Assembly: GCA_002898215.1 (NCBI GenBank)
Contig: BEIF01000001.1
Span: forward strand, 725,501 to 789,500
From: a bacterium HR29
GTDB lineage: Bacteria > Chloroflexota > Dehalococcoidia > Tepidiformales > Tepidiformaceae
DNA length: 64,000 bases
Reading direction: 5' to 3'
The notes beneath the pieces were generated by a model. It made no database searches. It was given only the letters and a program-made list of their open reading frames with translations, and had not been told where the DNA came from. The position numbers and the translations under genes were made by a program. Below are positions 45,404 through 54,611 of the stretch, one piece after another. Positions within the stretch are counted from its first letter, which is position 1, and each line of letters starts with the position of its first letter.

Positions 45404-46795
45404 ATGCAGCAATCCTCGCTCCGGACGGACGGGACGCTCGCGCTTTCAGCCGAGGGAGCCGAGCGTACGAACCACCAACGCCCGCCCGCTGCGTCCACAT
45501 CGAACCTCCGGCCCATCCCGTCGCTACCGCCCGCACCGGAAAGCCTGGCAGATTTGGGGCTGCCGGAGGCGTTCCTCGAGGACCTGGCGCTGAAAACGTT
45601 ACACCGGATTGCCGTGCCGACGAGCACGGGCCTAGCGAACGCGCTGCGCCTTCCGCCGGCCCTCGTGCGGGATCTGCTCGATAGCCTCAAACGGCAGCGC
45701 CTCATCGAGACCACGGCGAATTCGGGCCGCCTCGAGACCGAGTGGCAGTACCGCCTCACCGAGCTCGGGATGAAGGAGGTCGAGAACGCCTTCGCCCGCA
45801 GCCGTTACGTGGGGCCAGTTCCTGTGCCCATCCAGGAGTACTTCCGGCGGCTGGAGGTGGATACGGAAGTCGGTGCGCCCGATCCGGTTCGCCTTGCACG
45901 GGCGCTCCAACAGCTCGTTCTCGCCCGGGACATCGTGGCGAAAGTGTGCCTCGCGCTCACGTCCGGGCGGCCAGCGATGCTCTGGGGCGCTCCCGGCAAC
46001 GGGAAGACGACCATCCTCGAGCTGTGCAGCGAGGCCATCCATGGCGTCACGCTGCTCCCGGTTTGCGTGTGGGTCAGCGGTCACATCATCCGCCTGTACG
46101 ATGACCTCGTTCACGTGGTTGTCGATGGCGACGAGAATGCGAACACCGTCGACCGGCGGTGGCTTCGCATCCGCCGGCCGTTCGTGTTCGTCGGAGGGGA
46201 GCTCCGCCACGAAGACCTCGACCTGGCGTACGACCCGGCCCTCGGCTACCACCAGGCCCCGCCGCACGTGAAGGCCCACGGGGGCCTGTTGGCTATCGAC
46301 GACTTCGGCCGCCAGCAGGTATCGCCCCATGCCCTCCTGAACCGCTGGATTGCCGCTCTCGAGCGCGGTGAGGACACGATGGCCCTGGTGACGGGCGAGC
46401 GCATCACCTTCCCCTTCCGGAGCACGATCGTCTTTTCGACGAACTTGGAGCCGCGAACGATGCTGGAGGAGGCGCATCTGCGCCGCATCCCCTACAAGAT
46501 CCGAATTCCCGAGCCCACGCCCGCGCAGATGGCCGAGATCTTCCGACGTTTCGCCGATGCGATGGGCGTCGAAGCTACGGCAGAGAACATCGAGATCGCC
46601 GTCCAGATGGTCTTTCGGGCGAGCGAGAACAACCCGCGCTCCTGTCACCCGCGGGATATCCTCCAGCTCATCATCGAAGAGGCGCGATTCGTGAAGCGGC
46701 CGCCCGTCCTCGAGCCGGGGGCGGTGCGGCGCGCCTGCGAGCTGTACTTCGCCCGCGACCCGGGCCCGGTCGGCCAGGGCCTTTCCGGCGCCTAG
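45404..46795 (+). CDS. AAA+ ATPase with N-terminal winged helix
   Basis: A 463-residue protein whose family I cannot name. Residues 1-45 are low-complexity and polar. About 50-130 look like a winged helix (TSTGLANALRLPPALVRDLLDSLKRQRLIET). The AAA+ core has Walker A GAPGNGKT at 195-202, Walker B LLAIDD at 295-300, a sensor-1-like STNLEPRTM and an arginine-rich ALERGEDT/LRRIPYKIRI region. MoxR- or RavA-like ATPases that remodel or activate partner proteins are the closest idea. A 153-base gap without genes precedes it. It converges on purS with a shared CTAG. Confidence 0.8.
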   Translation: MQQSSLRTDGTLALSAEGAERTNHQRPPAASTSNLRPIPSLPPAPESLADLGLPEAFLEDLALKTLHRIAVPTSTGLANALRLPPALVRDLLDSLKRQRLIETTANSGRLETEWQYRLTELGMKEVENAFARSRYVGPVPVPIQEYFRRLEVDTEVGAPDPVRLARALQQLVLARDIVAKVCLALTSGRPAMLWGAPGNGKTTILELCSEAIHGVTLLPVCVWVSGHIIRLYDDLVHVVVDGDENANTVDRRWLRIRRPFVFVGGELRHEDLDLAYDPALGYHQAPPHVKAHGGLLAIDDFGRQQVSPHALLNRWIAALERGEDTMALVTGERITFPFRSTIVFSTNLEPRTMLEEAHLRRIPYKIRIPEPTPAQMAEIFRRFADAMGVEATAENIEIAVQMVFRASENNPRSCHPRDILQLIIEEARFVKRPPVLEPGAVRRACELYFARDPGPVGQGLSGA

Positions 46796-47067
46796 CTCGC
46801 CGGGGCCACCTCTCCCACCTCGAAGGCGAAGGTCTCGATGACCGGGTTGGCCAGCAGCCGCTGGCACATGCGCTCGACCGCTTCGCTGGCGGACGTCTCG
46901 TCGGCGGCCTCGAGCTCGATTTGGAAGAACTTCCCCGAGCGAACGCGGGCCACGCCCTGGAACCCCAGGCTCCGTAGGGCACCGGCGATCGTCTCCCCTT
47001 CCGGGTCATTCACCGTGGGCTTCAGGCTCACGAACACCTTCGCGAGGTAGCGGCGCGCGCTGGTCAT
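46792..47067 (-). CDS. purS: Phosphoribosylformylglycinamidine synthase subunit PurS
   Basis: A 91-residue small subunit of the PurS/PurQ/PurL complex that makes FGAM in purine synthesis. The sequence YLAKVFVSLKPTVNDPEGETIAGALRSLGF...ARVRSGKFFQIELEA is diagnostic. It helps ammonia channelling between PurQ and PurL. The ATG overlaps the purC stop (ATGA). Neither purQ nor purL follows; instead it converges on the AAA+ gene, their two TAG stops sharing CTAG. Confidence 0.93.
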   Translation of the reverse strand: MTSARRYLAKVFVSLKPTVNDPEGETIAGALRSLGFQGVARVRSGKFFQIELEAADETSASEAVERMCQRLLANPVIETFAFEVGEVAPAS

Positions 47068-47966
47068 GGGTCGGGTAGCTCCTCTCCGGTCAGCATGCGG
47101 TACACGAGGAGGTACCGCTCGGTCGTAGCGCGGACGATCTCGGGCGGCAGGGGCGGTGGCGGCTCGCCATCCCGCCAGCCGCTCGCCGCGAGCCAGTCAC
47201 GGATTGGCTGCTTGTCGAGGCTCGGCTGCGGCCCTCCGGGGCGGTACTCGCTGGCGAGCCAGAATCGGCTCGAGTCCGGCGTCAGCGCCTCGTCGATGAG
47301 GATCACCTCGTCGTCGCGCCAGCCGAACTCGAACTTCGTGTCGGCGATGATGATGCCGCGCTCGAAGGCGACCTGGTGAGCGTAGTCGTAGAGGGCGATG
47401 GTCCGCCGGCGCATGGCATTGGCCGCCTCCGGCCCGACGAGCAGCTCCAGCTCCTCGTAGGTGATGTTGCGGTCGTGGCCTTCGGCGCTCTTGGTGGAGG
47501 GCGTGAAGATCGTCTCCGGAAGCCTGTCGGCCTCCCGGAGGCCTTCGGGGAGAGGGATCCCGCAGACGCGGCCCGTCTCCCGGTACTCCTTCCACGCCGA
47601 ACCGGCGAGGTAACCGCGCGCGATGCATTCGGCCTCCAGCCGCCGAGCCTTCCACACGAGCATCGACCGTCCGAACAACGCCGTCGGGATCTCGAAGGGA
47701 AGGAGGTGCGAGGTGCTCCGGTCGACGACGGCGATGAAGTGGTTCGGAACGACGGCGGCGACCCGCTCGAACCACCATGCCGAAAGCCGCGTGAGCACTT
47801 CGCCCTTGCGGGGAATGCCGGTCGGCAACACCACGTCCAGCGCTGAGACGCGGTCGGTGGCGACGATGAGGAGCTGGTCGCCGAGGTCGTAGATGTCGCG
47901 AACCTTGCCCCGGTGGGTCGGGTTCGGGAGAGGGGATTCGAGCAGGACGTCGGTCTCGGCGGCCAT
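47064..47966 (-). CDS. purC: SAICAR synthetase
   Basis: A 300-residue ATP-dependent ligase that joins aspartate to CAIR in purine synthesis. The start ATG 47966 follows GAGGAG. Conserved elements are GKVRDIYDLGDQLLIVATDRVSALDVVLPTGIPRKG split over the N-terminus, RRLEAECIARGYLAGSAWKEY, and IIADTKFEFGW...EVILIDEALTPDSSRFW. The length is normal for the longer PurC type. It is co-transcribed with purS. Confidence 0.97.
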   Translation of the reverse strand: MAAETDVLLESPLPNPTHRGKVRDIYDLGDQLLIVATDRVSALDVVLPTGIPRKGEVLTRLSAWWFERVAAVVPNHFIAVVDRSTSHLLPFEIPTALFGRSMLVWKARRLEAECIARGYLAGSAWKEYRETGRVCGIPLPEGLREADRLPETIFTPSTKSAEGHDRNITYEELELLVGPEAANAMRRRTIALYDYAHQVAFERGIIIADTKFEFGWRDDEVILIDEALTPDSSRFWLASEYRPGGPQPSLDKQPIRDWLAASGWRDGEPPPPLPPEIVRATTERYLLVYRMLTGEELPDP

Positions 47967-48031
47967 CGCTCCTCGTGCTGCTCCGGCGAGGCCAGGATAC
48001 CAGCCGTGGCGCCTTCGTTCTCGGTCCATCG

Positions 48032-48060
48032 TTGACGGCGCCCTCCCGGGGGCCTAGGCT
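48032..48060 (+). promoter_or_regulatory. Sigma70-type promoter of the Asp-box repeat gene
   Basis: TTGACG (48032-48037) and TAGGCT (48055-48060) are separated by exactly 17 bases. Transcription would start near 48067, about 28 bases before the ATG at 48095. Confidence 0.55.
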
Positions 48061-48094
48061 GACGGCCTGCCCATCTCGGGCGAAAGGAGCCACC

Positions 48095-49300
48095 ATGCCG
48101 GAGCGTCTCCACCTCCTCGTCGGCACGCGGAAGGGGGCATTTCGCTACTCCAGCGCCGATCGTCGGCGTTGGGAGCTCTCCGACCCGATCCTGCCCGGCT
48201 GGAGCGTCTACCACGCAGCGTTCGATCTCCGGGACGGCGCTCCTCGGGCCTACCTGGCGGCGAACCACTGGGCTTGGGGGCCCAGCGTGGCGAAGAGCGC
48301 CGATGGCGGGGCAACCTGGGATTTCCGCAGCGAGGGCCTCGCCTTTCCTCCGGACATGCGGAGTCCCGCTCCGCAAGTACCCGGAGCGCCGGGTGAGTGG
48401 TCGAGCACGCCGCCGGGTGTCATCGGCAACGTTTGGTACGTGGCGCCCGGCCATCCGGCCGAGCCGGGCACCGTATACGCCGGCACGCAGCCGGCTGGGC
48501 TCTTCCGCAGCGACGACTGGGGGCGAACGTGGCGCCCCGTCGAGGGCATCAACCGCCACCCCTACCGGAAATACTGGAGTGGGACAGGAGGCGGGGACTC
48601 GTGCCTCCACTCGGTGCTGGTGGACCCGCGGGACCCGCGCCGTCTCTACGTGGCTGTGAGCGCAGGCGGTGTCTACCGCTCCACCGATGGGGGCGCGACC
48701 TGGGAGCTCATCGCCCACAACGCCGTTGCGACCCACCCGGAAGCGCGACGGCTCATCCAAGAATTCATCGTCGAAGGCATGCCTGCGGGAACGGACCGCG
48801 GCCCCTGGGACAAGGACCCAGCCGGACTGAACGAGTTCCACGCCCTCCGCCTCGACCCCACGAACCCCGACCGCCTCTGGGGACAGGCCCACTGGGGCGT
48901 GTTCCGCTCCGAGGATTGCGGCGCGACCTGGGTCGATGTCACGGAGGGACTCCCGAGCTTCCACGGCTTCGCCATCGCCGTCAGCCGGGCCGGCGCGGTG
49001 TTCGTCGTGCCCCTCGATTACGGAGCCGACAACTTCCGCGTGTGTCCCGGCCAGCTCGCCGTCTACCGCACCGTGGATGGCGGCCGGACGTGGGCCCGGC
49101 TGACAGGCGGGCTCCCCGGCCCGCACGACTACCAGAGCGTTTACCGCGAGGGGCTGGCGTGCGACGGTCTCGAACCAGAGGGGGTGTACCTCGGCACGAG
49201 CAATGGCGAAGTGCACGCCAGCTTCGACATCGGGGAAGTGTGGACGCGGCTGCCGGGAACGCTTCCGCCGGTCCTGGCCGTTGCCGCTGCGGCATGGTAG
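48095..49300 (+). CDS. Asp-box (BNR) repeat beta-propeller protein
   Basis: A 401-residue protein with five Asp-box motifs of the form SxDxGxTW: SADGGATW, SDDWGRTW, STDGGATW, SEDCGATW and TVDGGRTW. These mark a sialidase/sortilin-like beta-propeller. The protein has no signal peptide and lacks the sialidase FRIP and Arg-triad pattern, so a glycosidase activity is not supported. The start ATG follows AAGGAG. Function is unknown; similar proteins are often annotated as glycosyl hydrolase or exo-alpha-sialidase by repeat alone. Confidence 0.85.
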   Translation: MPERLHLLVGTRKGAFRYSSADRRRWELSDPILPGWSVYHAAFDLRDGAPRAYLAANHWAWGPSVAKSADGGATWDFRSEGLAFPPDMRSPAPQVPGAPGEWSSTPPGVIGNVWYVAPGHPAEPGTVYAGTQPAGLFRSDDWGRTWRPVEGINRHPYRKYWSGTGGGDSCLHSVLVDPRDPRRLYVAVSAGGVYRSTDGGATWELIAHNAVATHPEARRLIQEFIVEGMPAGTDRGPWDKDPAGLNEFHALRLDPTNPDRLWGQAHWGVFRSEDCGATWVDVTEGLPSFHGFAIAVSRAGAVFVVPLDYGADNFRVCPGQLAVYRTVDGGRTWARLTGGLPGPHDYQSVYREGLACDGLEPEGVYLGTSNGEVHASFDIGEVWTRLPGTLPPVLAVAAAAW

Positions 49301-49310
49301 GAGGCGGCGG

Positions 49311-49883
49311 GTGGCCGAGGTGGAGGTAGCGCCCCTCACTCCCGAACGGTGGGCTGATTTGGAGGCTCTGATGGCCCCGACGGATGGCTGCGGGGGATGC
49401 TGGTGCCGCTGGTGGCAACAGACCACCCACGCTTTCAGGGCGAATCTCGGCGAGGAGAATCACCGGCAGATGCGCGACGAGGTCGCCTCGGCCTCTGTGC
49501 CGCCGGGGCTCATCGCCTACGCCGGCGGGAGGCCTGTCGGCTGGTGCCGCGTGGGCCCCAGGACCTCGTATCCGCGGCTCGCGCGCTCCCGGACGCTCAC
49601 GCCGCCGGATTCCCGTCCCGTGTGGTCGATCGTGTGCTTCTATGTGGCGCCCGAGGCGCGGGGAGCCGGCGTGGCCCGGTGGCTCTGTGCCGCAGCCGCC
49701 GAGTTCGCGGCGCTCCACGGGGCGGAGATGCTCGAGGCATATCCAGTCTCCGCCCGCGGGCGGGTCTCGCCGACCGAAGCGTTTACCGGGACACGGCGCC
49801 TCCTTGCCGGGGCGGGGTTCGCGCCCGTGCGGCAGGGACCGGGCCGGCGGGAGCTCTGGCGAAGGCCGATTCCTCTAGCCTAA
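49311..49883 (+). CDS. GNAT family N-acetyltransferase
   Basis: A 190-residue acyltransferase. GTG 49311 follows AGGAGG and gives VAEVEVAPLTPERWADLEAL. The acetyl-CoA loop is VCFYVAPEARGAGVARWLC. A Cys/Trp-rich segment (CGGCWCRWWQQ, about residues 27-37) near the N-terminus is notable and resembles the GNAT branch annotated with ligand-binding CWC motifs. The substrate is unknown. It follows the Asp-box gene by 10 bases and converges on purB. Confidence 0.88.
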   Translation: MAEVEVAPLTPERWADLEALMAPTDGCGGCWCRWWQQTTHAFRANLGEENHRQMRDEVASASVPPGLIAYAGGRPVGWCRVGPRTSYPRLARSRTLTPPDSRPVWSIVCFYVAPEARGAGVARWLCAAAAEFAALHGAEMLEAYPVSARGRVSPTEAFTGTRRLLAGAGFAPVRQGPGRRELWRRPIPLA

Positions 49884-49889
49884 GGCGCG

Positions 49890-49918
49890 ACGGCTCGGCT
49901 GCCTACAGCCCGAGCCGT
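49890..49918. terminator. Hairpin between convergent GNAT and purB genes
   Basis: ACGGCTCGG and CCGAGCCGT form a 9-bp stem with an 11-base loop, overlapping the last codons of purB. It could act as a bidirectional terminator. No T-run is present. Confidence 0.35.
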
Positions 49919-51195
49919 TCGAAGGTTGCGTCGATGTTGCGAAGGTAGAAGTCGTAGTCGAAGAGGTCCGCGAGCTTTTCGGAGCTCAGCCGCTCGGTTA
50001 CGCGCGGGTCCTCGCGCAGAAGCTCGTAGAACGGCCGGCGCTCGCGCCAGGCGCGCATGGCGTGCTCCTGGACGAGACGGTAGGCCGCCTCCCGCGACAT
50101 CCCGGCCTCGATGAGCGCCAGAAGCACCCGCTGCGAGAAGACGAGGCCGTAGGAGCGGTCGAGGTTCTCTCGCATCCGCTCCGGATACACCACCAGCCCG
50201 CCCATGATCTGCGTGAAGAGGTCGAGGGCGTAGTCCAGGGCGAGGCAGGCGTCCGGAAGGATGATCCGTTCCGCGGACGAGTGGCTGATGTCCCGTTCGT
50301 GCCACAGGGCGACGTTCTCGAGCGCCGTCATCGCGTACCCGCGCAGGAGGCGGGCGAGCCCGCAGATGCGCTCGCACTTCTCCGGGTTCCGCTTGTGGGG
50401 CATGGCGCTGGAGCCCGTCTGCCCCTCGGCGAAGGGCTCCTCCGCTTCGAGCACTTCCGTGCGCTGGAGGTGGCGGATCTCCGTTGCGAACTTCTCCAGG
50501 CTCGCCCCGATGAGTGCCAACGTGAGCACGAAGTGCGCATGGCGGTCTCGCTGGATGACCTGTGTCGATGCCGCCTCGATGCCCAGCCCTAGCTTCCGGC
50601 AGACGATCTCCTCCACCTCGGGCGGGACCGAGGCGTGCGTCCCCACGGTGCCGCTGATGGCGCCGACGGCCACGGAGGCCCGCGCCGACTCCAAACGGGC
50701 GCGCTGCCGGCGCATCTCATCCACCCAGACGGCGAGCTTCAGGCCGAAGGTGGTGGGTTCGGCATGAACGCCGTGCGTCCGCCCGACGCAGAGCGTCCGA
50801 CGATACTCCCGCGCCCGGTGCTCGAGGACGACGAGCAGGGCATCGATATCACGCAGGAGGAGGTCGGCTGCGTCGCGAAGCTGGAGCGCCGTCGCTGTAT
50901 CCCAGACATCGCTGCTCGTGAGCCCGAAGTGCACCCATCGAGCATCGTCCCCCAGCGAGTCGGCGACGGAGCGGAGGAACGCGGTCATGTCGTGATGGGT
51001 TTCCCGCAGGTACTCGCCGATCCTGGCGAGGTCGAAGCGGGCGTTGCGGGCGATGCGCTCGGCGGCGTCGGCCGGGATGACGCCCAGCTCGGCCCACGCC
51101 TCGCAGACGGCGACCTCGACGTCGAGCCAACGCTGGAACTTCGCTTCGTCGGACCAGATGGCGGCCATCTGCGGCCGCGAGTACCGAGGAATCAT
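49903..51195 (-). CDS. purB: Adenylosuccinate lyase
   Basis: A 430-residue enzyme acting twice in purine synthesis, splitting SAICAR and adenylosuccinate. The signature loop GSSAMPHKRNPEKCE with the catalytic Ser is intact, as are THGVHAEPTTFGLKLA and the FGLTSSDVWDTATALQL block. It is the last gene of the guaA-purD-cupin-purB run. The start is ATG 51195. Confidence 0.97.
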   Translation of the reverse strand: MIPRYSRPQMAAIWSDEAKFQRWLDVEVAVCEAWAELGVIPADAAERIARNARFDLARIGEYLRETHHDMTAFLRSVADSLGDDARWVHFGLTSSDVWDTATALQLRDAADLLLRDIDALLVVLEHRAREYRRTLCVGRTHGVHAEPTTFGLKLAVWVDEMRRQRARLESARASVAVGAISGTVGTHASVPPEVEEIVCRKLGLGIEAASTQVIQRDRHAHFVLTLALIGASLEKFATEIRHLQRTEVLEAEEPFAEGQTGSSAMPHKRNPEKCERICGLARLLRGYAMTALENVALWHERDISHSSAERIILPDACLALDYALDLFTQIMGGLVVYPERMRENLDRSYGLVFSQRVLLALIEAGMSREAAYRLVQEHAMRAWRERRPFYELLREDPRVTERLSSEKLADLFDYDFYLRNIDATFERLGL

Positions 51196-51243
51196 GGCGT
51201 GCTCAGGATAGCCGACCCGGCGACGAGGTTCGATCGCCCCGCG

Positions 51244-51591
51244 CTAGGCACGCTTCGGGTCGCGGTATTCGTCGCGTGGCGGCGAAAACACGTCGATGCA
51301 CACCGTGTCCTCGAGCACGTGCACCTCGTGCTCGACGCCGCCGGGCACGCACCAACTGTCGCCGGGGCCCAGCTCGCGCCAGACGTCGCCGATGCGGAAG
51401 CGCAGGCGGCCGCTGGCGAGGTAGCCGATCTGCTCGTGCGGGTGGGTATGGGCCGGCACCACCGCGCCCTTCGCCATGCGCAGCTCGCACAGCATCGTGT
51501 GCGCGCCTTCGTTCAGCGTGCGCCGGACGATGCCCGGCAGCATCTCGACCGGGGTCACTTCGCTGTTCGCGACCAGACCACCACCGCTCAT
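51244..51591 (-). CDS. Cupin-domain protein
   Basis: A 115-residue single-domain cupin. The two cupin motifs are visible: HTHPHEQIGYLASGRL with three metal-binding His/Glu, and PGDSWCVPGGVEHEVHV. It resembles small metal-binding cupins of unknown substrate. The ATG overlaps the purD stop (ATGA), placing it inside the purine operon between purD and purB; a role in purine metabolism is not shown. Confidence 0.9.
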   Translation of the reverse strand: MSGGGLVANSEVTPVEMLPGIVRRTLNEGAHTMLCELRMAKGAVVPAHTHPHEQIGYLASGRLRFRIGDVWRELGPGDSWCVPGGVEHEVHVLEDTVCIDVFSPPRDEYRDPKRA

Positions 51592-52883
51592 CGTCGTCCT
51601 TCCTGGGTTGAGGGTTCAGCTGCCTCGGCGGCGATGTCCCTCCGATAGTACGCGTCCGAAAAGGAGATGCGGGCGACGTTCTCGTAGGCTCGGCGCCGGG
51701 CTTCGGCGACGGTATCGCCGAGCGCCACCACGGTTAGAACGCGGCCCCCATTCGTGACGATGCCGCGCCGGTCGAGCGCCGTGCCCGCATGGAACACCAG
51801 GATGTCGGGGTCCACCTTCTCCAGTCCCTGGACGATGTACCCGATCTTGTAGGTCGCCGGATATCCGCCGCTGGCGATCACCACGCCCACGGCCGCCTTG
51901 GAGGACCAGTGGATGTCGGCCTCCTCGAGCCGGCCTTCGGCAGCCAATCGGCAGATCGTGAAGAGGTCGGACTCCAGGCGCGGGAGGATGACCTGCGTCT
52001 CCGGGTCGCCCCAGCGGGCGTTGAACTCCAGGACGTACGGCCCCTCCTCCGTCACCATCAGCCCGGGGAAGAGGGTCCCGACGAACGGCGCTCCCTCTTC
52101 GGCCAGGCCGGCAACTGCCGGGTCCACCACGCGTTCCTGGATGGCTCGGGCCAAGGCGTCGTCCACGCGGAGCGACGGGCTGTAGGCACCCATGCCTCCG
52201 GTGTTCAGGCCCTTGTCGCCGTCCTGGGCTCTCTTGTAGTCGGTTGCGAAGGGCATCAGCCGGGCGGTCCGGCCGTCGCAGAAGGCGTGAGCGCTCGTTT
52301 CCCAGCCATGCAGCCGCTCCTCGATGACGACGGTGTCGCCCGCGGCGCCGAAATCCCTTCGGACCATGATGATGTCGAGGGCCTCCAGCGCGTCGCGGAG
52401 GCCATTGCAAACGATGGCTCCTTTTCCGGCAGCCAAACCGCTCGCCTTGACGACGACGGGGCGGTCGCCCCGGGACTCGAGGTACGCCTTCGCGTCCTCG
52501 TACCGCTGGAAGACGCGGTAGGGAGCGGTGGGGATGCCGTGGCGGGCCATGAAGTCCTTCGCCCACGCCTTGCTGGCTTCGATCCGGGCCGCGGCGGCAG
52601 TCGGCCCGTAGCAGGGGACGCCCAGAGCGTGGAGCCGGTCGACCAGCCCCAGGGGCTGCGGGTCGTCCATGCTGGCGAGATAGAAGTCGACTCCCTCACG
52701 GCGCACGAGGTCGACGAGCCCCTCGATGTCCTTGGGTTGGATGGGTGCGTTGCGGGCGATGGCAGCCGTCCCAGCGTTGCCAGGCGCGACGATCACTTCG
52801 TCGACATCCGGGCTCTGGCGGAGCTTCCAGGCGAGGGCGTGCTCGCGCCCGCCGCTCCCTACGAGCAGGACCTTGGCGCCCAT
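51588..52883 (-). CDS. purD: Phosphoribosylamine-glycine ligase
   Basis: A 431-residue ATP-grasp enzyme making GAR, the second step of purine synthesis. Recognisable blocks are KVLLVGSGGREHALAWKL, APGNAGT, PVVVKASGLAAGKGAIV, GDKGLNTGGMGAYSP and LEFNARWGDPETQVILPRL. The length and N-terminus (ATG 52883) are standard. It lies 22 bases after guaA and overlaps the cupin gene. Confidence 0.97.
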   Translation of the reverse strand: MGAKVLLVGSGGREHALAWKLRQSPDVDEVIVAPGNAGTAAIARNAPIQPKDIEGLVDLVRREGVDFYLASMDDPQPLGLVDRLHALGVPCYGPTAAAARIEASKAWAKDFMARHGIPTAPYRVFQRYEDAKAYLESRGDRPVVVKASGLAAGKGAIVCNGLRDALEALDIIMVRRDFGAAGDTVVIEERLHGWETSAHAFCDGRTARLMPFATDYKRAQDGDKGLNTGGMGAYSPSLRVDDALARAIQERVVDPAVAGLAEEGAPFVGTLFPGLMVTEEGPYVLEFNARWGDPETQVILPRLESDLFTICRLAAEGRLEEADIHWSSKAAVGVVIASGGYPATYKIGYIVQGLEKVDPDILVFHAGTALDRRGIVTNGGRVLTVVALGDTVAEARRRAYENVARISFSDAYYRRDIAAEAAEPSTQEGRR

Positions 52884-52905
52884 GGGGCCTTCCTCCGTTC
52901 GGGCG

Positions 52906-54495
52906 TCATTCCCATTCGATCGTGCCGGGCGGCTTGCTGGTGATGTCGTACACCACCCGGTTCACATCGGGGACTTCGTTCACGATGCGGTTGGCGATCC
53001 GGCCCAGGAGGTCGTACGGCAGCCGGGCCCAATCGGCGGTCATGGCGTCGTCGGCGACGACGGCCCGGACGGCAACCGCGTACCCGTAGGTCCGGTAATC
53101 GCCCATCACGCCGACGGTGCGGGTGTTGGTGAGCACCGCGAACGCCTGCCACAGCTTCCGATACCACCCGGCTGCCCTCACCTCGTCGACGACGATCTTG
53201 TCGGCGAGACGGAGGATGGCGAGCTTCTCGGGGGTTACCTCGCCCATGATGCGGATGGCGAGCCCCGGGCCCGGGAACGGGTGCCGCCAGAGAATCTCCT
53301 CGGGGACGCCTAGCGTTTCGCCGATCCTGCGAACCTCGTCCTTGAAAAGGTAGCGGAGCGGCTCGACGAGCTCGAGCTGCATATCCGGCGGTAGCCCGCC
53401 GACGTTGTGATGGGTCTTGATGGTCGCCGAACCGGCGCCGTGCCCCGCGCTCTCGATGACGTCGGGATAGAGGGTGCCTTGGGCGAGGAAGCGGGCTCCT
53501 TCGATCTTCCGGGCCTCTCGCTCGAAGACGCGGATGAAGGTGTTACCGACGCGCACGCGCTTCGTTTCCGGGTTCGTAACCTCGGCGAGGGCGGCGAGGA
53601 ACTCGTCGCGCGCATCGACGTGAACGAGGTTCATGCGCATCGTGCGACCGAAGGTTTCCACCACCTCTTCGGCCTCGCCGGCCCGAAGGAGACCGTTGTC
53701 GACGAAGATGCAGGTCAGGCGGTCGCCCACGGCCCGGTGAACGAGCGCTGCCGTCACCGCGCTGTCGACCCCGCCCGACAGCGCACAGATCACCCGGCCA
53801 TCGCCTACCTGGCTACGGATGGCGGCGACGGCTTCCTCCACGAAGTTCCCCGGAGTCCAGCTCCGCGAACAACCGCAGACCCGCTCGAGAAAGTTCCGGA
53901 GGACCTCCTTTCCCAGCGGGGTGTGGACGACCTCGGGGTGGAACTGCAACCCGTAGTAACCGCGGGCCGGGTCCGCCATGACGGCGATGGGTGAGTTCGC
54001 CGACCGTGCTGCAACCTGAAAGCCAGGCGGGACTTCCTCGATCCGGTCGCCGTGGCTCATCCAGACATCGAGCTCGCGGGGGAGGCCGGCGAAAAGGGGT
54101 ATCTCGGCGAGCAGCTCGATGCGCGCGGGGCCGTACTCCCGCTCGAGGCTCGGCCCGACTCGACCGCCGAGCTGGTGAGCGAGAAGCTGCATGCCGTAGC
54201 AGATGCCGAGCACCGGTACCCCCGCTTCGAAGACCCACTCCGGAGCGCGGGGGGCGCCCTCGTCGTAGACGCTGTTGGGCCCTCCGGAAAGGATGATGCC
54301 CTTGAGGTCGTGCCCGGCCAGGGATTCGCGAGGGGTGTGCCAAGGGAGGAGCTCGCAGTAGGTGTTCAGCTCGCGGATGCGTCGCGCGATGAGCATGGAG
54401 TACTGCGAGCCGAAATCGAGGACGACGATCGTCTCGTGGGAAGTGGCAGGGTCGGGATTGGCGGGTGAGCCGGAGGCCAGGGCGTGCTCGGTCAT
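52906..54495 (-). CDS. guaA: GMP synthase (glutamine-hydrolysing)
   Basis: A 529-residue two-domain enzyme that converts XMP to GMP. The amidotransferase domain has the catalytic Cys in GICYGMQL and the His-Glu pair in FHPEV. The ATP-pyrophosphatase domain has the PP-loop LSGGVDSAV and the C-terminal dimerisation block ending KPPGTIEWE. The start is ATG 54495 with AGGTGA nearby. It probably opens the guaA-purD-cupin-purB unit. It is divergent from rpiB. Confidence 0.97.
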   Translation of the reverse strand: MTEHALASGSPANPDPATSHETIVVLDFGSQYSMLIARRIRELNTYCELLPWHTPRESLAGHDLKGIILSGGPNSVYDEGAPRAPEWVFEAGVPVLGICYGMQLLAHQLGGRVGPSLEREYGPARIELLAEIPLFAGLPRELDVWMSHGDRIEEVPPGFQVAARSANSPIAVMADPARGYYGLQFHPEVVHTPLGKEVLRNFLERVCGCSRSWTPGNFVEEAVAAIRSQVGDGRVICALSGGVDSAVTAALVHRAVGDRLTCIFVDNGLLRAGEAEEVVETFGRTMRMNLVHVDARDEFLAALAEVTNPETKRVRVGNTFIRVFEREARKIEGARFLAQGTLYPDVIESAGHGAGSATIKTHHNVGGLPPDMQLELVEPLRYLFKDEVRRIGETLGVPEEILWRHPFPGPGLAIRIMGEVTPEKLAILRLADKIVVDEVRAAGWYRKLWQAFAVLTNTRTVGVMGDYRTYGYAVAVRAVVADDAMTADWARLPYDLLGRIANRIVNEVPDVNRVVYDITSKPPGTIEWE

Positions 54496-54611
54496 CGAGC
54501 GGTTCACCTTTTGTGCCCGCAACGTATCAGACGGCCCCTCTCCGGACAACGGAGGCGCCTTCGATGCCCTCGGGTATACTCGAAGCCGACGAGTTCGCGG
54601 AGGAGAGGACG

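Noticed and set aside
48095-49300. Sialidase or glycosyl hydrolase function for the Asp-box protein
   Set aside because: Only the repeat motif is shared; catalytic sialidase residues and a signal peptide are not seen.
47303-49426. Open frame of 707 codons on the minus strand across purC and the Asp-box gene
   Set aside because: Covers two genes on both strands, lacks any domain, and is Arg/Pro-rich.
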